This document shows, one piece after another, positions 1 through 7,413 of a stretch of DNA of 64,000 bases (its first letter is position 1; each line of letters begins with the position of its first letter). A model generated the notes under the pieces. The model did not search any database. It was not told where the DNA came from and was given only the letters and a program-made list of their open reading frames with translations. The DNA is from Halalkalibacillus sediminis. Lineage in GTDB: Bacteria > Bacillota > Bacilli > Bacillales > Alkalibacillaceae. Location of the stretch: contig NZ_PJNH01000001.1 of the NCBI RefSeq assembly GCF_002844535.1, forward strand, positions 310,001 to 374,000, written 5' to 3'. Both the position numbers and the translations under genes were made by a program.

Positions 1-420
1 TCAGAGAAAATGACTGACCTAACTTTTTATCAGGCAGATATGCTTGAGCTACCTTTTTCAACTGGAAGCTTCGATTCTTTAATTGCGATTAATGCTTTGG
101 AGTGGTCTGAAGTTCCAGTGGAAGGACTAAAGGAAATGATGAGAGTAGTTAAAGATGGCGGAACCCTTTGTATAGGTATCCTGGGACCAACTGCTAAACC
201 GCGAGTCAATAGCTATAGGCGGGTATATGGAGAGCCTGTTATATGCAACACAATGATGCCTTGGGAACTGAAACAACTGGCAAATGAACTAGGTTTGGAA
301 GTCATTGATTCAGAAGGCATTTACAAACGTGGAGTGGATAAAAGATTATTGGAGCAACTTTCTACCGATTTGAGACAATCATTAACATTCATGTGGCTTT
401 ATATGTTCAAAAAATCATAA
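1..420 (+). CDS. Class I SAM-dependent methyltransferase, 5'-truncated by the window edge
   Basis: The reading frame is open from the first base, so the start lies outside the window; the first ATG at 10 is internal. The visible 139 residues carry the later part of a Methyltransf_11-type Rossmann fold: an acidic strand end with D/E-LPF, the GSFD motif, then a long helix and the MMRVVKDGGTL strand typical of these enzymes. The N-terminal glycine-rich SAM loop is missing from view. Substrate cannot be inferred. The gene ends 20 bases before the next start, so the two are probably co-transcribed. Confidence 0.75.
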   Translation, partial: SEKMTDLTFYQADMLELPFSTGSFDSLIAINALEWSEVPVEGLKEMMRVVKDGGTLCIGILGPTAKPRVNSYRRVYGEPVICNTMMPWELKQLANELGLEVIDSEGIYKRGVDKRLLEQLSTDLRQSLTFMWLYMFKKS

Positions 421-440
421 TCATGATGGAGGCACGACCT

Positions 441-1397
441 ATGAATACAAAAGTAACTGAATTACTTTCGATACGTCTACCAATTATCCAAGGTGGATTG
501 GCTCACCTTGCATATGCAGAGCTTGCTGCAGCGGTGTCTAATGCTGGCGGCTTGGGGCAAATAACTGCTATGAGCTTGGCGAATGAAGAAGAGTTGAGGA
601 ACGAGATTAAAAAAGTTAAAAAAATGACTGATAAGCCCTTTGGAGTTAATTTTGCGATTGGTCAACATGGAAGACCATTTGAACATATGGTCCAGGTGGC
701 TATAGACGAAAACGTATCTGCTATTTCAGTAACTGGGGGAAATCCCAAGCCTGTTCTTGACATGGTGAAAGGAACAGGTATTAAAAAGCTTGTACTAGTT
801 GCTGCAAAAAGGCAAGCTATCAAAGCTGAGGAACTGGGAGCAGATGCAGTAATGGTAGTAGGACATGAAGGTGGGGGCCATTTAGGTCGTGATGATATTG
901 GAACATTCGTATTGACCCCTGATGTTGTCGATTCTGTTACTATCCCAGTGATTGCTTCTGGAGGGATTAGCGACGGAAGAGGGCTAATGGCTGCACTTGC
1001 TTTAGGAGCGGAAGGAATCGAAATGGGCACAAGGTTCATAGCTACAAAAGAGTGTATACATGCTCATGAATCATATAAAAAAGCATTACTTGAAGCGGAT
1101 GAGAAATCAACCGTAATGATTAAACGATCTATAGGTGCACCAGCAAGAGCTCTAAAAAACTCATGGACTGATCAAATATTGCAATTAGAAAACCAAGATG
1201 TTGGGTATGAAGGATTGAAAGATTATATCAGTGGTGAAGCAAATAAAAGATATATTTACGAAGGTGCGCAGGAAGAGGGATTTGCTTGGGCTGGACAAGT
1301 ATCTATGCGTATCGATGATGTGCCAACCGTTGAAGAATTGTTCGTAAGTATTGAGAAAGATATCGCTTCTGTAAAAGAAAGGTTGGAGAATTTTTAA
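441..1397 (+). CDS. Nitronate monooxygenase / FabK-like flavoprotein
   Basis: A 318-residue FMN-dependent TIM-barrel protein of the 2-nitropropane dioxygenase family, which oxidises alkyl nitronates or, in the FabK branch, reduces enoyl-ACP. Visible family signatures are the N-terminal PIIQGGLAHLAYAELAAAVSNAGGLG segment in part, GHEGGGHLGR (phosphate/FMN loop, middle of the protein) and PVIASGGISDGRG followed by GAEGIEMGTRF. The start at 441 is preferred over an upstream in-frame start because GGAGG sits about 10 bases upstream and the family motif begins at residue 9. The exact substrate is not determined; nitronate monooxygenase is the conservative name. Confidence 0.88.
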   Translation: MNTKVTELLSIRLPIIQGGLAHLAYAELAAAVSNAGGLGQITAMSLANEEELRNEIKKVKKMTDKPFGVNFAIGQHGRPFEHMVQVAIDENVSAISVTGGNPKPVLDMVKGTGIKKLVLVAAKRQAIKAEELGADAVMVVGHEGGGHLGRDDIGTFVLTPDVVDSVTIPVIASGGISDGRGLMAALALGAEGIEMGTRFIATKECIHAHESYKKALLEADEKSTVMIKRSIGAPARALKNSWTDQILQLENQDVGYEGLKDYISGEANKRYIYEGAQEEGFAWAGQVSMRIDDVPTVEELFVSIEKDIASVKERLENF

Positions 1398-1411
1398 AAA
1401 GGAGAGATACA

Positions 1412-1687
1412 ATGGAGTACAACTATCCCTTAGACATGGAGTGGTCGAAAGAGGAAATGATGGAAGTGATCGATTTCTATCAAATCGTAGAGAGAGCCTA
1501 TGAAAGTAAAGCAAAAAAAGAAGAGATCATGGAGAAATATAATAAATTCAAAAAGATCGTTCCATCTAAAAGTGAAGAGAAAACTCTGTGCAAGGATTTT
1601 GAAAAACAATCAGGATATGTCCCTTATCGAGTAGTCCAAGCAGCAAAAAAAGACGAAAATAATGATTTTATAATTATGAAAAAATAA
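1412..1687 (+). CDS. yktA: UPF0223 family protein YktA
   Basis: A 91-residue soluble, highly charged protein matching the UPF0223 family in length and in the signatures PLDMEWSKEEM near the N-terminus and FEKQSGYVPYRVVQAAK near the C-terminus. Function is unknown in all members. AAGGAGAG lies 8 bases before the ATG. Its position directly before yktB and suhB mirrors the B. subtilis yktA-yktB-yktC order, which supports the call. Confidence 0.9.
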   Translation: MEYNYPLDMEWSKEEMMEVIDFYQIVERAYESKAKKEEIMEKYNKFKKIVPSKSEEKTLCKDFEKQSGYVPYRVVQAAKKDENNDFIIMKK

Positions 1688-1714
1688 AAAGTCGGCTATT
1701 ATGGCCGACTTTTA
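1686..1714. terminator. Bidirectional terminator between yktA and yktB
   Basis: AGTCGGC and GCCGACT arms flank a short loop, with an A-run before and a T-run after. It separates the convergent genes yktA (+) and yktB (-) and can serve both. Confidence 0.8.
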
Positions 1715-2362
1715 TTACGTACTTAACTGTTTAGTCATATTATACAATTTAGATGTCTGTTTGAACGTATCTTCGCATAATTTCAGAAACTCTTTCTTGT
1801 TTTTTAAACGTGGATCTTTGCGATCGACCGTGACTCCACAGAGGATTTCTGCTTTCTTCACATTCTCAAGGCGATCGACTATACGGACAAACTCCCCGTC
1901 CTTCATCTCCTGGTGAGGAATTGTTTCTGGTTTAGTATGGTCCTTTGACCAGACAAAATTATCGGGTATCTCTTTTAATACTTCAGACTTATTTTGTTTA
2001 AGTTGTTTTGCGAAATCACCTTTTATTGGACTTTCATAAATGACAGCGAACATAATGAAGACATGTGTTTCCCACATACCTATTTGAAAGTGAGGCAGCT
2101 TTTTATAGCCTCGATTATTGTTTGCTAATGCTGCCCAAGTATCATCAGGCGGATTAGTAGTACGTCGCAAATGTTTTGCAACATGGACGTGCATCTCATC
2201 TCCTGTAAGTGATGTTAATTCAGGCTGAAGCTCATTGGCTATAGCTTCAAGCTTTGGCGATATACGGCTTTTTAATGCTTCCATTCTGGCGTCAAGACCG
2301 TCAATTTTAAATACATCAAAATCTTTTTGTGCAAAACCTGTAAATGAACCCAAGATTGTCAC
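1715..2362 (-). CDS. yktB: UPF0637 family protein YktB
   Basis: A 215-residue protein of the DUF1054/UPF0637 family. Family features seen are the N-terminal GFAQKDFDVFKIDGLDARM, the central HVHVAKHLRRT with PPDDTWAA, and HFQIGMWETHVFIMFAVI. No enzymatic activity is established for the family. GAAAGGGTG lies just upstream of the ATG on the minus strand. It is convergent with yktA, an arrangement conserved in Bacillus. Confidence 0.9.
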   Translation of the reverse strand: MTILGSFTGFAQKDFDVFKIDGLDARMEALKSRISPKLEAIANELQPELTSLTGDEMHVHVAKHLRRTTNPPDDTWAALANNNRGYKKLPHFQIGMWETHVFIMFAVIYESPIKGDFAKQLKQNKSEVLKEIPDNFVWSKDHTKPETIPHQEMKDGEFVRIVDRLENVKKAEILCGVTVDRKDPRLKNKKEFLKLCEDTFKQTSKLYNMTKQLST

Positions 2363-2480
2363 CCTTTCAATGATTCTTCTTTTATTATTTTAGCATAGTC
2401 CTCACACCTTTTATAATTATAGCAATAAGCAAGCAGGCTGAATCAATTGTTTAATTTTGATATGATAAGGTAATAAGGAA

Positions 2481-2586
2481 TTTTACACTTTAAGAATGTT
2501 TAACGTTGTTAAAAGATTAAAGTATGTGAAAAACTAAGGCTTTCGCTATTAGGAATTGGCGAGAAGCCAAGTTTTTCTCAAAAAGG
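2481..2586 (+). repeat. Two-hairpin dispersed element, copy 1
   Basis: About 91 percent identical, without gaps, to 27933-28038. The core 2488-2580 folds into two hairpins. The first has CTTTA/TAAAG (2488-2492, 2518-2522) outside TTTAAC/GTTAAA (2499-2504, 2508-2513). The second has GAAAAAC/GTTTTTC (2528-2534, 2571-2577) outside a GGCTT/AAGCC plus TCGCT/GGCGA stem. The second hairpin ends a few bases before the Shine-Dalgarno sequence of suhB, so this copy sits in the suhB 5' leader. Strand refers to the orientation shared with suhB; the transcribed strand is not known. Confidence 0.85.
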
Positions 2587-2599
2587 AGATCACTTATAT

Positions 2600-3409
2600 A
2601 TGGCTCAATCACATGTTGATGAATATTTGGAGAAAGCAAAAGAATGGATATTAAATGCAGGAAAGCAAATAAAGCAAGATATGAAAGAACCTTATGAGGT
2701 AGAAACAAAAAAGGATGCGACAGATTTAGTAACCGAAATCGATAAAAAAACCGAGCAATATTTCATTGATCAAATATTTTCCGTCTATCCCGATCACAAA
2801 GTTCTTGGTGAGGAAGGGATGGGTGACGAAGTCCATTCATTAGATGGAGTTGTTTGGATAATAGATCCGATTGATGGCACGATGAATTTTGTGCACCAAC
2901 AACGATTTTTTGCTATTTCGATAGGCATCTACATAGATGGCATTGGTGAAATCGGGCTCATTTATGACGTAATGGATGACACTCTATATGAAGCGGTGAG
3001 GGGAAGAGGGTCTTATAAAAATGGTGAACGATTGCCAAACATTGATCCGCATAAAAGATTAGACGACGCTCTAGTCGGAATCAATAATTTTTGGGCGATC
3101 CCCAATAGACGATTGAATGAAAAGAAGATTCATGAGCTTGTCAGGAAAGTTAAAGGAACAAGGTCATACGGCTCAGCAGCATTGGAATTTGCGTTCATTG
3201 CTGAAGGTATTATTGACGCCTATATAACTATGCGTCTTCAACCATGGGATATTGCTGCAGGTAAAATCCTGGTAGAAGAAGTGGGTGGCATTACAACGAG
3301 AGTAGATGGAAGTGAATTGGATATGATGACTGGCAATACTGTAATTTGTTCCAATCGTTCGATTCACCAGTCATTACTTACCTTCATACAACAAAAAGAC
3401 AATGGATAG
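2600..3409 (+). CDS. suhB: Inositol monophosphatase family protein (SuhB/YktC)
   Basis: A 269-residue Mg-dependent phosphatase that hydrolyses inositol monophosphates and related sugar phosphates in the cytoplasm. Metal-ligand motifs are present: GEEG (motif with catalytic Glu, around residue 72), WIIDPIDGTMNFVH (around 91-104), and the C-terminal WDIAAGKILVEEVGG (around 215-230). AAGGAG lies about 12 bases before the ATG, immediately after the hairpin of the repeat copy 1. B. subtilis YktC is the positional orthologue. True substrate specificity (inositol phosphate versus other) is not determined by sequence. Confidence 0.92.
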   Translation: MAQSHVDEYLEKAKEWILNAGKQIKQDMKEPYEVETKKDATDLVTEIDKKTEQYFIDQIFSVYPDHKVLGEEGMGDEVHSLDGVVWIIDPIDGTMNFVHQQRFFAISIGIYIDGIGEIGLIYDVMDDTLYEAVRGRGSYKNGERLPNIDPHKRLDDALVGINNFWAIPNRRLNEKKIHELVRKVKGTRSYGSAALEFAFIAEGIIDAYITMRLQPWDIAAGKILVEEVGGITTRVDGSELDMMTGNTVICSNRSIHQSLLTFIQQKDNG

Positions 3410-3425
3410 AGGTTTATCCATTGTC
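3393..3425 (-). terminator. Terminator for ylaF, overlapping the suhB stop
   Basis: An 11-bp perfect stem (3398-3408 with 3415-3425, arms GACAATGGATA/TATCCATTGTC) is followed on the minus strand by five T. It overlaps the ends of both convergent genes; on the plus strand the T-run is poor. Confidence 0.7.
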
Positions 3426-3599
3426 TTGATTGCTTTGGTAATTCCTTTTTAAACGTAAACCATATCCCATAAGTCCAATGCCACTTAAGAAGAATAGTGT
3501 CATTAAACCATAATTTTGATAACTGATGACAATCGCTGTAGCAATGAAACAGAGTACAACTGCGATTGCTAATAGGAACATTTTTTGATGATGTTTCAT
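3414..3599 (-). CDS. ylaF: DUF5325-like small membrane protein (YlaF)
   Basis: A 61-residue protein with two hydrophobic helices (about residues 7-25 and 31-49) and a basic C-terminal end, fitting the YlaF/DUF5325 family. Function unknown. The ATG at 3599 is favoured because GAGGTG is spaced 6 bases upstream; an in-frame GTG at 3608 has no separate binding site. The gene is convergent with suhB. No typA gene lies beside it here. Confidence 0.65.
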   Translation of the reverse strand: MKHHQKMFLLAIAVVLCFIATAIVISYQNYGLMTLFFLSGIGLMGYGLRLKRNYQSNQDNG

Positions 3600-3727
3600 T
3601 CTCTTCACCTCTTATCTGTGATAAGTGTACATGATGTGACAATTTTTGAAAACATTTATTTTTGGATAGCTATTTTCTTCAACATTTTGTATGATGAGAA
3701 TGGTATTAAACTTGAGGAGGATTCTTG

Positions 3728-4066
3728 ATGGATGAACGACCACAAGAAGAAGTCATAGAAGATTTTAAAATATGGCCATTCGAAGAATTTTTTCTAATCG
3801 ATATTGGAGGAGAGGCAGGATTTTGGGGTCTCTTCATAGCAATAACGATATTGGCAATAATTACATACAAACTTGGGTTCGCAAAAAAATTACCTCTAAT
3901 GAAATCGCTCTTTATTTACGTTCTATTAGCGGTTGGGTGTTTAGTGTTGACCTTGTTTACGTTGATTGCTCGTCTACCCATGATTGAAGTGCTCTTTGTC
4001 ATTGCATTGATTCTAGGGGTTTATCGATTGCGTTTACATCGAGAAAGAAAAAATGAAGCAGAATAG
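3728..4066 (+). CDS. ylaH: YlaH-like membrane protein
   Basis: A 112-residue protein with an acidic N-terminal 30 residues and three predicted membrane helices (roughly 33-50, 57-80 and 82-102), ending in a basic LRLHRERKNEAE tail. Length, topology and location next to ylaI match the YlaH family of Bacillus, whose role is unknown. GGAGG is 9 bases upstream of the ATG at 3728; a TTG one codon earlier is less likely. Confidence 0.75.
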   Translation: MDERPQEEVIEDFKIWPFEEFFLIDIGGEAGFWGLFIAITILAIITYKLGFAKKLPLMKSLFIYVLLAVGCLVLTLFTLIARLPMIEVLFVIALILGVYRLRLHRERKNEAE

Positions 4067-4070
4067 ACAG

Positions 4071-4100
4071 AAAGGTTGCCCATAAAAGGGCAACCTTTTT
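4071..4100. terminator. Bidirectional terminator between ylaH and ylaI
   Basis: AAAGGTTGCC and GGGCAACCTTT arms around a short A-rich loop, followed by a T-run on the plus strand and preceded by A on the left. Convergent genes flank it. Confidence 0.85.
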
Positions 4101-4257
4101 AATTTCTGGATTTCTTTTCTACAATTTGCTTCCCAATGCGCTCGTAACAATTAGGGCACAAATAAGTTTGTTTGCGACGTTTCCTCAATTGTTTCGCTTC
4201 TAATGAGAAAGATTCAATCTTTTCAACATTGTCACATAAAACACATTTCACTCTCAT
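4099..4257 (-). CDS. ylaI: DUF2197 zinc-ribbon protein YlaI
   Basis: A 52-residue protein with two CxxC pairs, MRVKCVLCDN (Cys5 and Cys8) and TYLCPNCYERI (Cys34 and Cys37), spaced as a compact zinc ribbon and separated by a basic helix rich in Lys/Arg. This matches YlaI of Bacillus in size and motif spacing. Function is unknown; the basic linker could suit nucleic-acid contact, but that is inference. AGAGGTG is upstream of the ATG, and an extended -10 promoter lies about 25 bases further out. Confidence 0.82.
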   Translation of the reverse strand: MRVKCVLCDNVEKIESFSLEAKQLRKRRKQTYLCPNCYERIGKQIVEKKSRN

Positions 4258-4280
4258 ATGAATCACCTCTAGATAAAGAC

Positions 4281-4289
4281 ATTATACCA
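4281..4289 (-). promoter_or_regulatory. Extended -10 promoter for ylaI
   Basis: On the minus strand the sequence reads TGGTATAAT, a perfect TATAAT with the extended TGn motif. No good -35 hexamer is seen 17 bases upstream, as is usual for extended -10 promoters. It is about 24 bases upstream of the ylaI start. Confidence 0.6.
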
Positions 4290-4380
4290 TGTATAGGCGA
4301 TGTTTTGTATTGAACAGTAATGTTTGAAATCAAATCTTTGGGGAAAATATGAAAGTAGAAAGCGAATTGGAGGGTTTATT

Positions 4381-4653
4381 ATGAATAAGAAAAAGACTTT
4401 GATATCTTCAGTAGTTGCAGCAGGAGCAGCCCTTGGTGCTTATATTTTTACAGATGAAAATCGTCGTAGCAAAATCAATCAACAATTTCAAAGTATGAAA
4501 AAGAAATTAACTAAAGAGGATGACTTTCCTATTGATAAAGCAGGGAAGCCTGAAACTGATCACATCGAAAATGCAGATATGGTTTCTGAGGGTTCACAGT
4601 TCGGCGTTCAATACTATAATGAAGTAAAAACTGATGAAAAAGATGACAAATAG
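4381..4653 (+). CDS. Small hypothetical protein with N-terminal membrane anchor
   Basis: A 90-residue protein starting MNKKKTL, then a small-residue hydrophobic stretch (about residues 8-23, rich in Ala, Gly and Val) and DENRRSKINQQFQSMKKKL, an arrangement resembling YtxH-type envelope proteins. The rest is charged and probably unstructured. TTGGAGGG lies 7 bases before the ATG at 4381; an upstream in-frame start lacks a binding site. Probably membrane-anchored with the tail in the cytoplasm. I do not recognise a specific family. Confidence 0.7.
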   Translation: MNKKKTLISSVVAAGAALGAYIFTDENRRSKINQQFQSMKKKLTKEDDFPIDKAGKPETDHIENADMVSEGSQFGVQYYNEVKTDEKDDK

Positions 4654-4655
4654 AA

Positions 4656-4682
4656 ACACCTCCCTTTAGTCAAGGGAGGTGT
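4656..4682. terminator. Bidirectional terminator after the small anchored protein
   Basis: An 11-bp perfect stem (ACACCTCCCTT/AAGGGAGGTGT) with a 5-base loop lies between convergent genes. T-runs are modest on both sides. Confidence 0.7.
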
Positions 4683-4698
4683 CATTTCTACTTAGACT

Positions 4699-5277
4699 TT
4701 ATTCAGTTTCTTCTTTTGATTGGTCGTTACGTATGTTTTCTACAGGTCCCTGTTCCTGGTTATCTTCATTAGGTCGGTTGTTAGGATTTGGGGCTGTTTC
4801 TTTAGGCGGTGTTTCTGGAATGAATCTCGCGACTAAATTGGAGATTTCATCAAGTATTGCTTCATCTGCATGACCTTGTCTTATTCGTTCATTCATTTTT
4901 CGCAAACGGTCAGTGATATCTGCGTCAGCTATAACAAACGCATAATGGCCAAATGGGTCGTGTTTAATGGCTTCCGCAACTGAGTATTTGATTGTCCCGA
5001 CTCTGGAGCGATCTAGATCACCATCAACATCAACTCCGACAATTGTATACGAACCGAAAACGACAGCCGTAGCATCTTGCACATTTGGAACATCTGAAGC
5101 TAGTTGAGATAGACGTTTAGCAGCTTGTTGATTACTATGCTCATTTGACTGTTCAATCTCAGAGTCACTAATTGGAGTAGGTTCTTCTAAGGAAGGACCA
5201 CCTTGATTTTGTTGTGACATGCATCCTGCCAAAAATAATATGATGAACATCATGATATTTAACCCTTTATAATCCAT
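4699..5277 (-). CDS. ylaJ: YhcN/YlaJ family sporulation lipoprotein
   Basis: A 192-residue lipoprotein. The signal peptide runs to the lipobox LAGC (Cys18), followed by a Gln/Glu/Pro-rich linker and the YhcN/YlaJ domain (about residues 55-150) with VQDATAVVFGSYTIVGVDVD and a DxTDRLR segment. The C-terminal 40 residues are acidic and low-complexity. Members are made in the forespore and associated with spore membranes. The Shine-Dalgarno AAGGAG is unusually placed inside the 3' arm of a 19-bp hairpin and 13 bases from the ATG. The preceding gene on this strand is ylaL. Confidence 0.88.
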   Translation of the reverse strand: MDYKGLNIMMFIILFLAGCMSQQNQGGPSLEEPTPISDSEIEQSNEHSNQQAAKRLSQLASDVPNVQDATAVVFGSYTIVGVDVDGDLDRSRVGTIKYSVAEAIKHDPFGHYAFVIADADITDRLRKMNERIRQGHADEAILDEISNLVARFIPETPPKETAPNPNNRPNEDNQEQGPVENIRNDQSKEETE

Positions 5278-5283
5278 AAAAAA

Positions 5284-5332
5284 TCATGAACTCCTTTTTT
5301 CTTTATTTTGCTTAGAAAAAAGGAGTTCATGA
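5284..5332 (-). terminator. 19-bp hairpin between ylaL and ylaJ that contains the ylaJ Shine-Dalgarno
   Basis: A perfect inverted repeat (5284-5302 with 5314-5332, 11-base loop) is followed on the minus strand by ATTTTTT, so it looks like a terminator for ylaL. The 3' arm as transcribed contains AAAAAAGGAG, the only plausible ribosome-binding site of ylaJ. The same hairpin can therefore stop ylaL transcription and hide the ylaJ site in any read-through transcript. Confidence 0.8.
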
Positions 5333-5379
5333 GAGGTAATTGATGGTAATTATATATTATTTTGATGAAAACTGAACAA

Positions 5380-5856
5380 TTAGTGAACAGTTATAGTGTG
5401 GACACCTTGAATCGGTTCATCTTGATTTGATCCATCACCGAAAAGAACTTGGACAGGTCCATTTTCTCTTAATGGCTTTCCATCTAATGCAAAAAGTAAT
5501 AAAGATTCTAGCAGTTGTTGGTAAGTGATTGTCACTTCTCCTTCGTTTGTATGTAGTACAGCCTCAGTAGCTTCCACACTCGGTTCCGCATTATGAATGA
5601 AGTGTCTGATAGGCATTACATAGCTGTTCTCCAATACCTTTTTGCGCTCATATCTAGAAATACTTTTGTTTACCGGCGGCCTGATTTGTTGCTGATATTC
5701 GTTTCGGTCCCAAACTTCCTGTTTACCATCGTCGGTTTCTTCATCTGAAGGTGTATGAAATACTTTATCTAGCTCGATTTTACGATCGTCGAATATCCAT
5801 ACAGTTGGATCTAAAGTGATCGGGAAATTAACATTTCCATTAAGTTGTACAATCAT
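5380..5856 (-). CDS. ylaL: YlaL-like protein of unknown function
   Basis: A 158-residue soluble acidic protein opening MIVQLNGNVNFPITLDPTVW and continuing IFDDRKIEL, which I recognise from the YlaL group of Bacillus; some database entries call these peptidyl-prolyl isomerases, which the sequence itself does not show. The ATG at 5856 is chosen because AGAGGTG precedes it by 7 bases; the longer frame begins inside that site. Position before glsA (ylaM) and ylaN fits B. subtilis, except that a ylaK (PhoH-like) gene is not present. Confidence 0.7.
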   Translation of the reverse strand: MIVQLNGNVNFPITLDPTVWIFDDRKIELDKVFHTPSDEETDDGKQEVWDRNEYQQQIRPPVNKSISRYERKKVLENSYVMPIRHFIHNAEPSVEATEAVLHTNEGEVTITYQQLLESLLLFALDGKPLRENGPVQVLFGDGSNQDEPIQGVHTITVH

Positions 5857-5935
5857 TATGGTCACCTCTTTTTAAAAGAATTCCTATCAAGTATATCGAA
5901 CATTGACCATCGATGCATTAAGGAGTGATTAATTT

Positions 5936-6865
5936 ATGGAAAAAATATTTGAAAAAGACTTACATCAGTGGTTGGAACACGTACGAATTTATGCAAACAA
6001 TGGTAAAGTTGCAGATTATATACCTGCTCTTGCAAACCAACAACCTGAAATAAATGCTGTTGCTTACTATCCTATTGGGGATGAAGTGATGAAAGCTGGT
6101 CAGTTTGAGTACACTTTCACGCTCCAAAGTATTTCTAAAGTACTTACTTTAGCTTTGGCCTTAGTTCAGCACGGGGAAAAGGCAGTTTTTTCAAGAGTTG
6201 GCAAAGAACCATCAAGTGATCCTTTTTATTCGGTAGCCAAACTGGAAGTGAATACACCTGCAAAGCCTTTTAACCCAATGATAAATGCCGGGGCTCTTGC
6301 TGTTACGAATATGATCCGTGGTAGAGATTCAGAAGAGATGGTTGAAGAAATTCTTAAATTGGTTCGTTTGCTGACTGATGATCCTTCTATTACTTACGAT
6401 GAAGAAGTGGCAAAGTCAGAGTTCGAAACCGCGTTTCTTAATCGAGCTCTTTGTTATTTTATGAAACAGCATGGAATCATTACCGGAAGCGTGGAAGAAT
6501 TGCTTGATGTTTATACGAAGCAATGTGCTATAAATATCAATGTGCAGAAACTCGCACGGATCGCTGCAGTTTTTGCGAATGATGGTCGAGACCCTGATAC
6601 GAACAATCCTCTGATTCCACTTCATGTAGCACGAATTTGTAAAACGTTCATGGTAACCTGTGGAATGTATGATGCCTCAGGTACTTTCGCTATTAATGTT
6701 GGCATTCCTGCTAAAAGTGGAGTGTCCGGTGCAATCATGGGTGTATTGAAAAAGAACGGTGGCATAGCAGTATTCGGACCAGCTCTTGATAAAAAAGGGA
6801 ACAGTGTAGTTGGAATGCAATTGCTTGAAAAACTTGCAGAGGAAAAAAGATGGTCCATGTTTTAG
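5936..6865 (+). CDS. glsA: Glutaminase (YlaM/GlsA type)
   Basis: A 309-residue enzyme that hydrolyses glutamine to glutamate and ammonia, with the serine beta-lactamase-like fold. The catalytic SxxK is visible as Ser65 and Lys68 in FTLQSISKVLTLALAL. Other family blocks are NPMINAGALAVT (residues about 112-123) and the C-terminal GIPAKSGVSGAIMGV loop. AAGGAGTGA precedes the ATG. It is the second type (GlsA2/YlaM) by position beside ylaN. A weak inverted repeat follows the stop. Confidence 0.94.
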   Translation: MEKIFEKDLHQWLEHVRIYANNGKVADYIPALANQQPEINAVAYYPIGDEVMKAGQFEYTFTLQSISKVLTLALALVQHGEKAVFSRVGKEPSSDPFYSVAKLEVNTPAKPFNPMINAGALAVTNMIRGRDSEEMVEEILKLVRLLTDDPSITYDEEVAKSEFETAFLNRALCYFMKQHGIITGSVEELLDVYTKQCAININVQKLARIAAVFANDGRDPDTNNPLIPLHVARICKTFMVTCGMYDASGTFAINVGIPAKSGVSGAIMGVLKKNGGIAVFGPALDKKGNSVVGMQLLEKLAEEKRWSMF

Positions 6866-6955
6866 TACTTGCTCCCCTCATTCTCTTGCATTTTGAGAGG
6901 CGAAACGATAATATTAATAAATAGATACCTATTTAAAATGTGAGGGGGAATTTCT

Positions 6956-7267
6956 GTGTCATCGAAAGTAGCGCTTGAAGAAAATGAACAAGCTCTAGCC
7001 CTCTTAAAGGCAGATGCAGATAAGATTCTTCAGTTGATAAAAGTACAGATGGATAACTTAATGATGCCTCAATGCCCTCTTTATGAAGAGGTTTTAGATA
7101 CACAGATGTTTGGTCTTTCTAGAGAAATCCATTTTGCCGTGAGATTGAATTTGATTCAAGATACTACAGGCAAACAGATTCTAGAAAACTTAGAAAGAGA
7201 ATTGAGTGCTCTACATGAAGCAGCTCAAGCACAGCAGTCTGATCAACAGTCACATCCATCATCATGA
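6956..7267 (+). CDS. ylaN: YlaN (UPF0358 family)
   Basis: A 103-residue protein with a GTG start behind GAGGGGG. The block [21 protein letters not shown] (partly quoted) and the FAVRLNLI helix are diagnostic of UPF0358. YlaN is needed in B. subtilis under low iron and is reported to act on Fur as an iron-linked partner. The last 15 residues are Gln/Ser/His-rich. In B. subtilis ftsW follows; here the next gene is pyc. Confidence 0.93.
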   Translation: MSSKVALEENEQALALLKADADKILQLIKVQMDNLMMPQCPLYEEVLDTQMFGLSREIHFAVRLNLIQDTTGKQILENLERELSALHEAAQAQQSDQQSHPSS

Positions 7268-7269
7268 TT

Positions 7270-7316
7270 TAAACTCAAACTTGGACTTATTAATAGGTCT
7301 ATGTTTGAGTTTTTAT
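7270..7316 (+). terminator. Terminator after ylaN
   Basis: AAACTCAAAC and GTTTGAGTTT arms with a weaker inner stem, followed by TTATTAT. It separates ylaN from pyc. Confidence 0.8.
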
Positions 7317-7413
7317 TATATAAAAAAATGAATAATCGTTCATTTTAGCAGGAATTAGTCATTTTTTGTAGAATTATAACAAAAGAAGATCTAGAGAAAT
7401 TGGAGGGACCAAC

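Noticed and set aside
3364-3642. 92-codon minus-strand frame covering ylaF
   Set aside because: Different frame from ylaF, which has the hydrophobic profile, binding site and length of its family.
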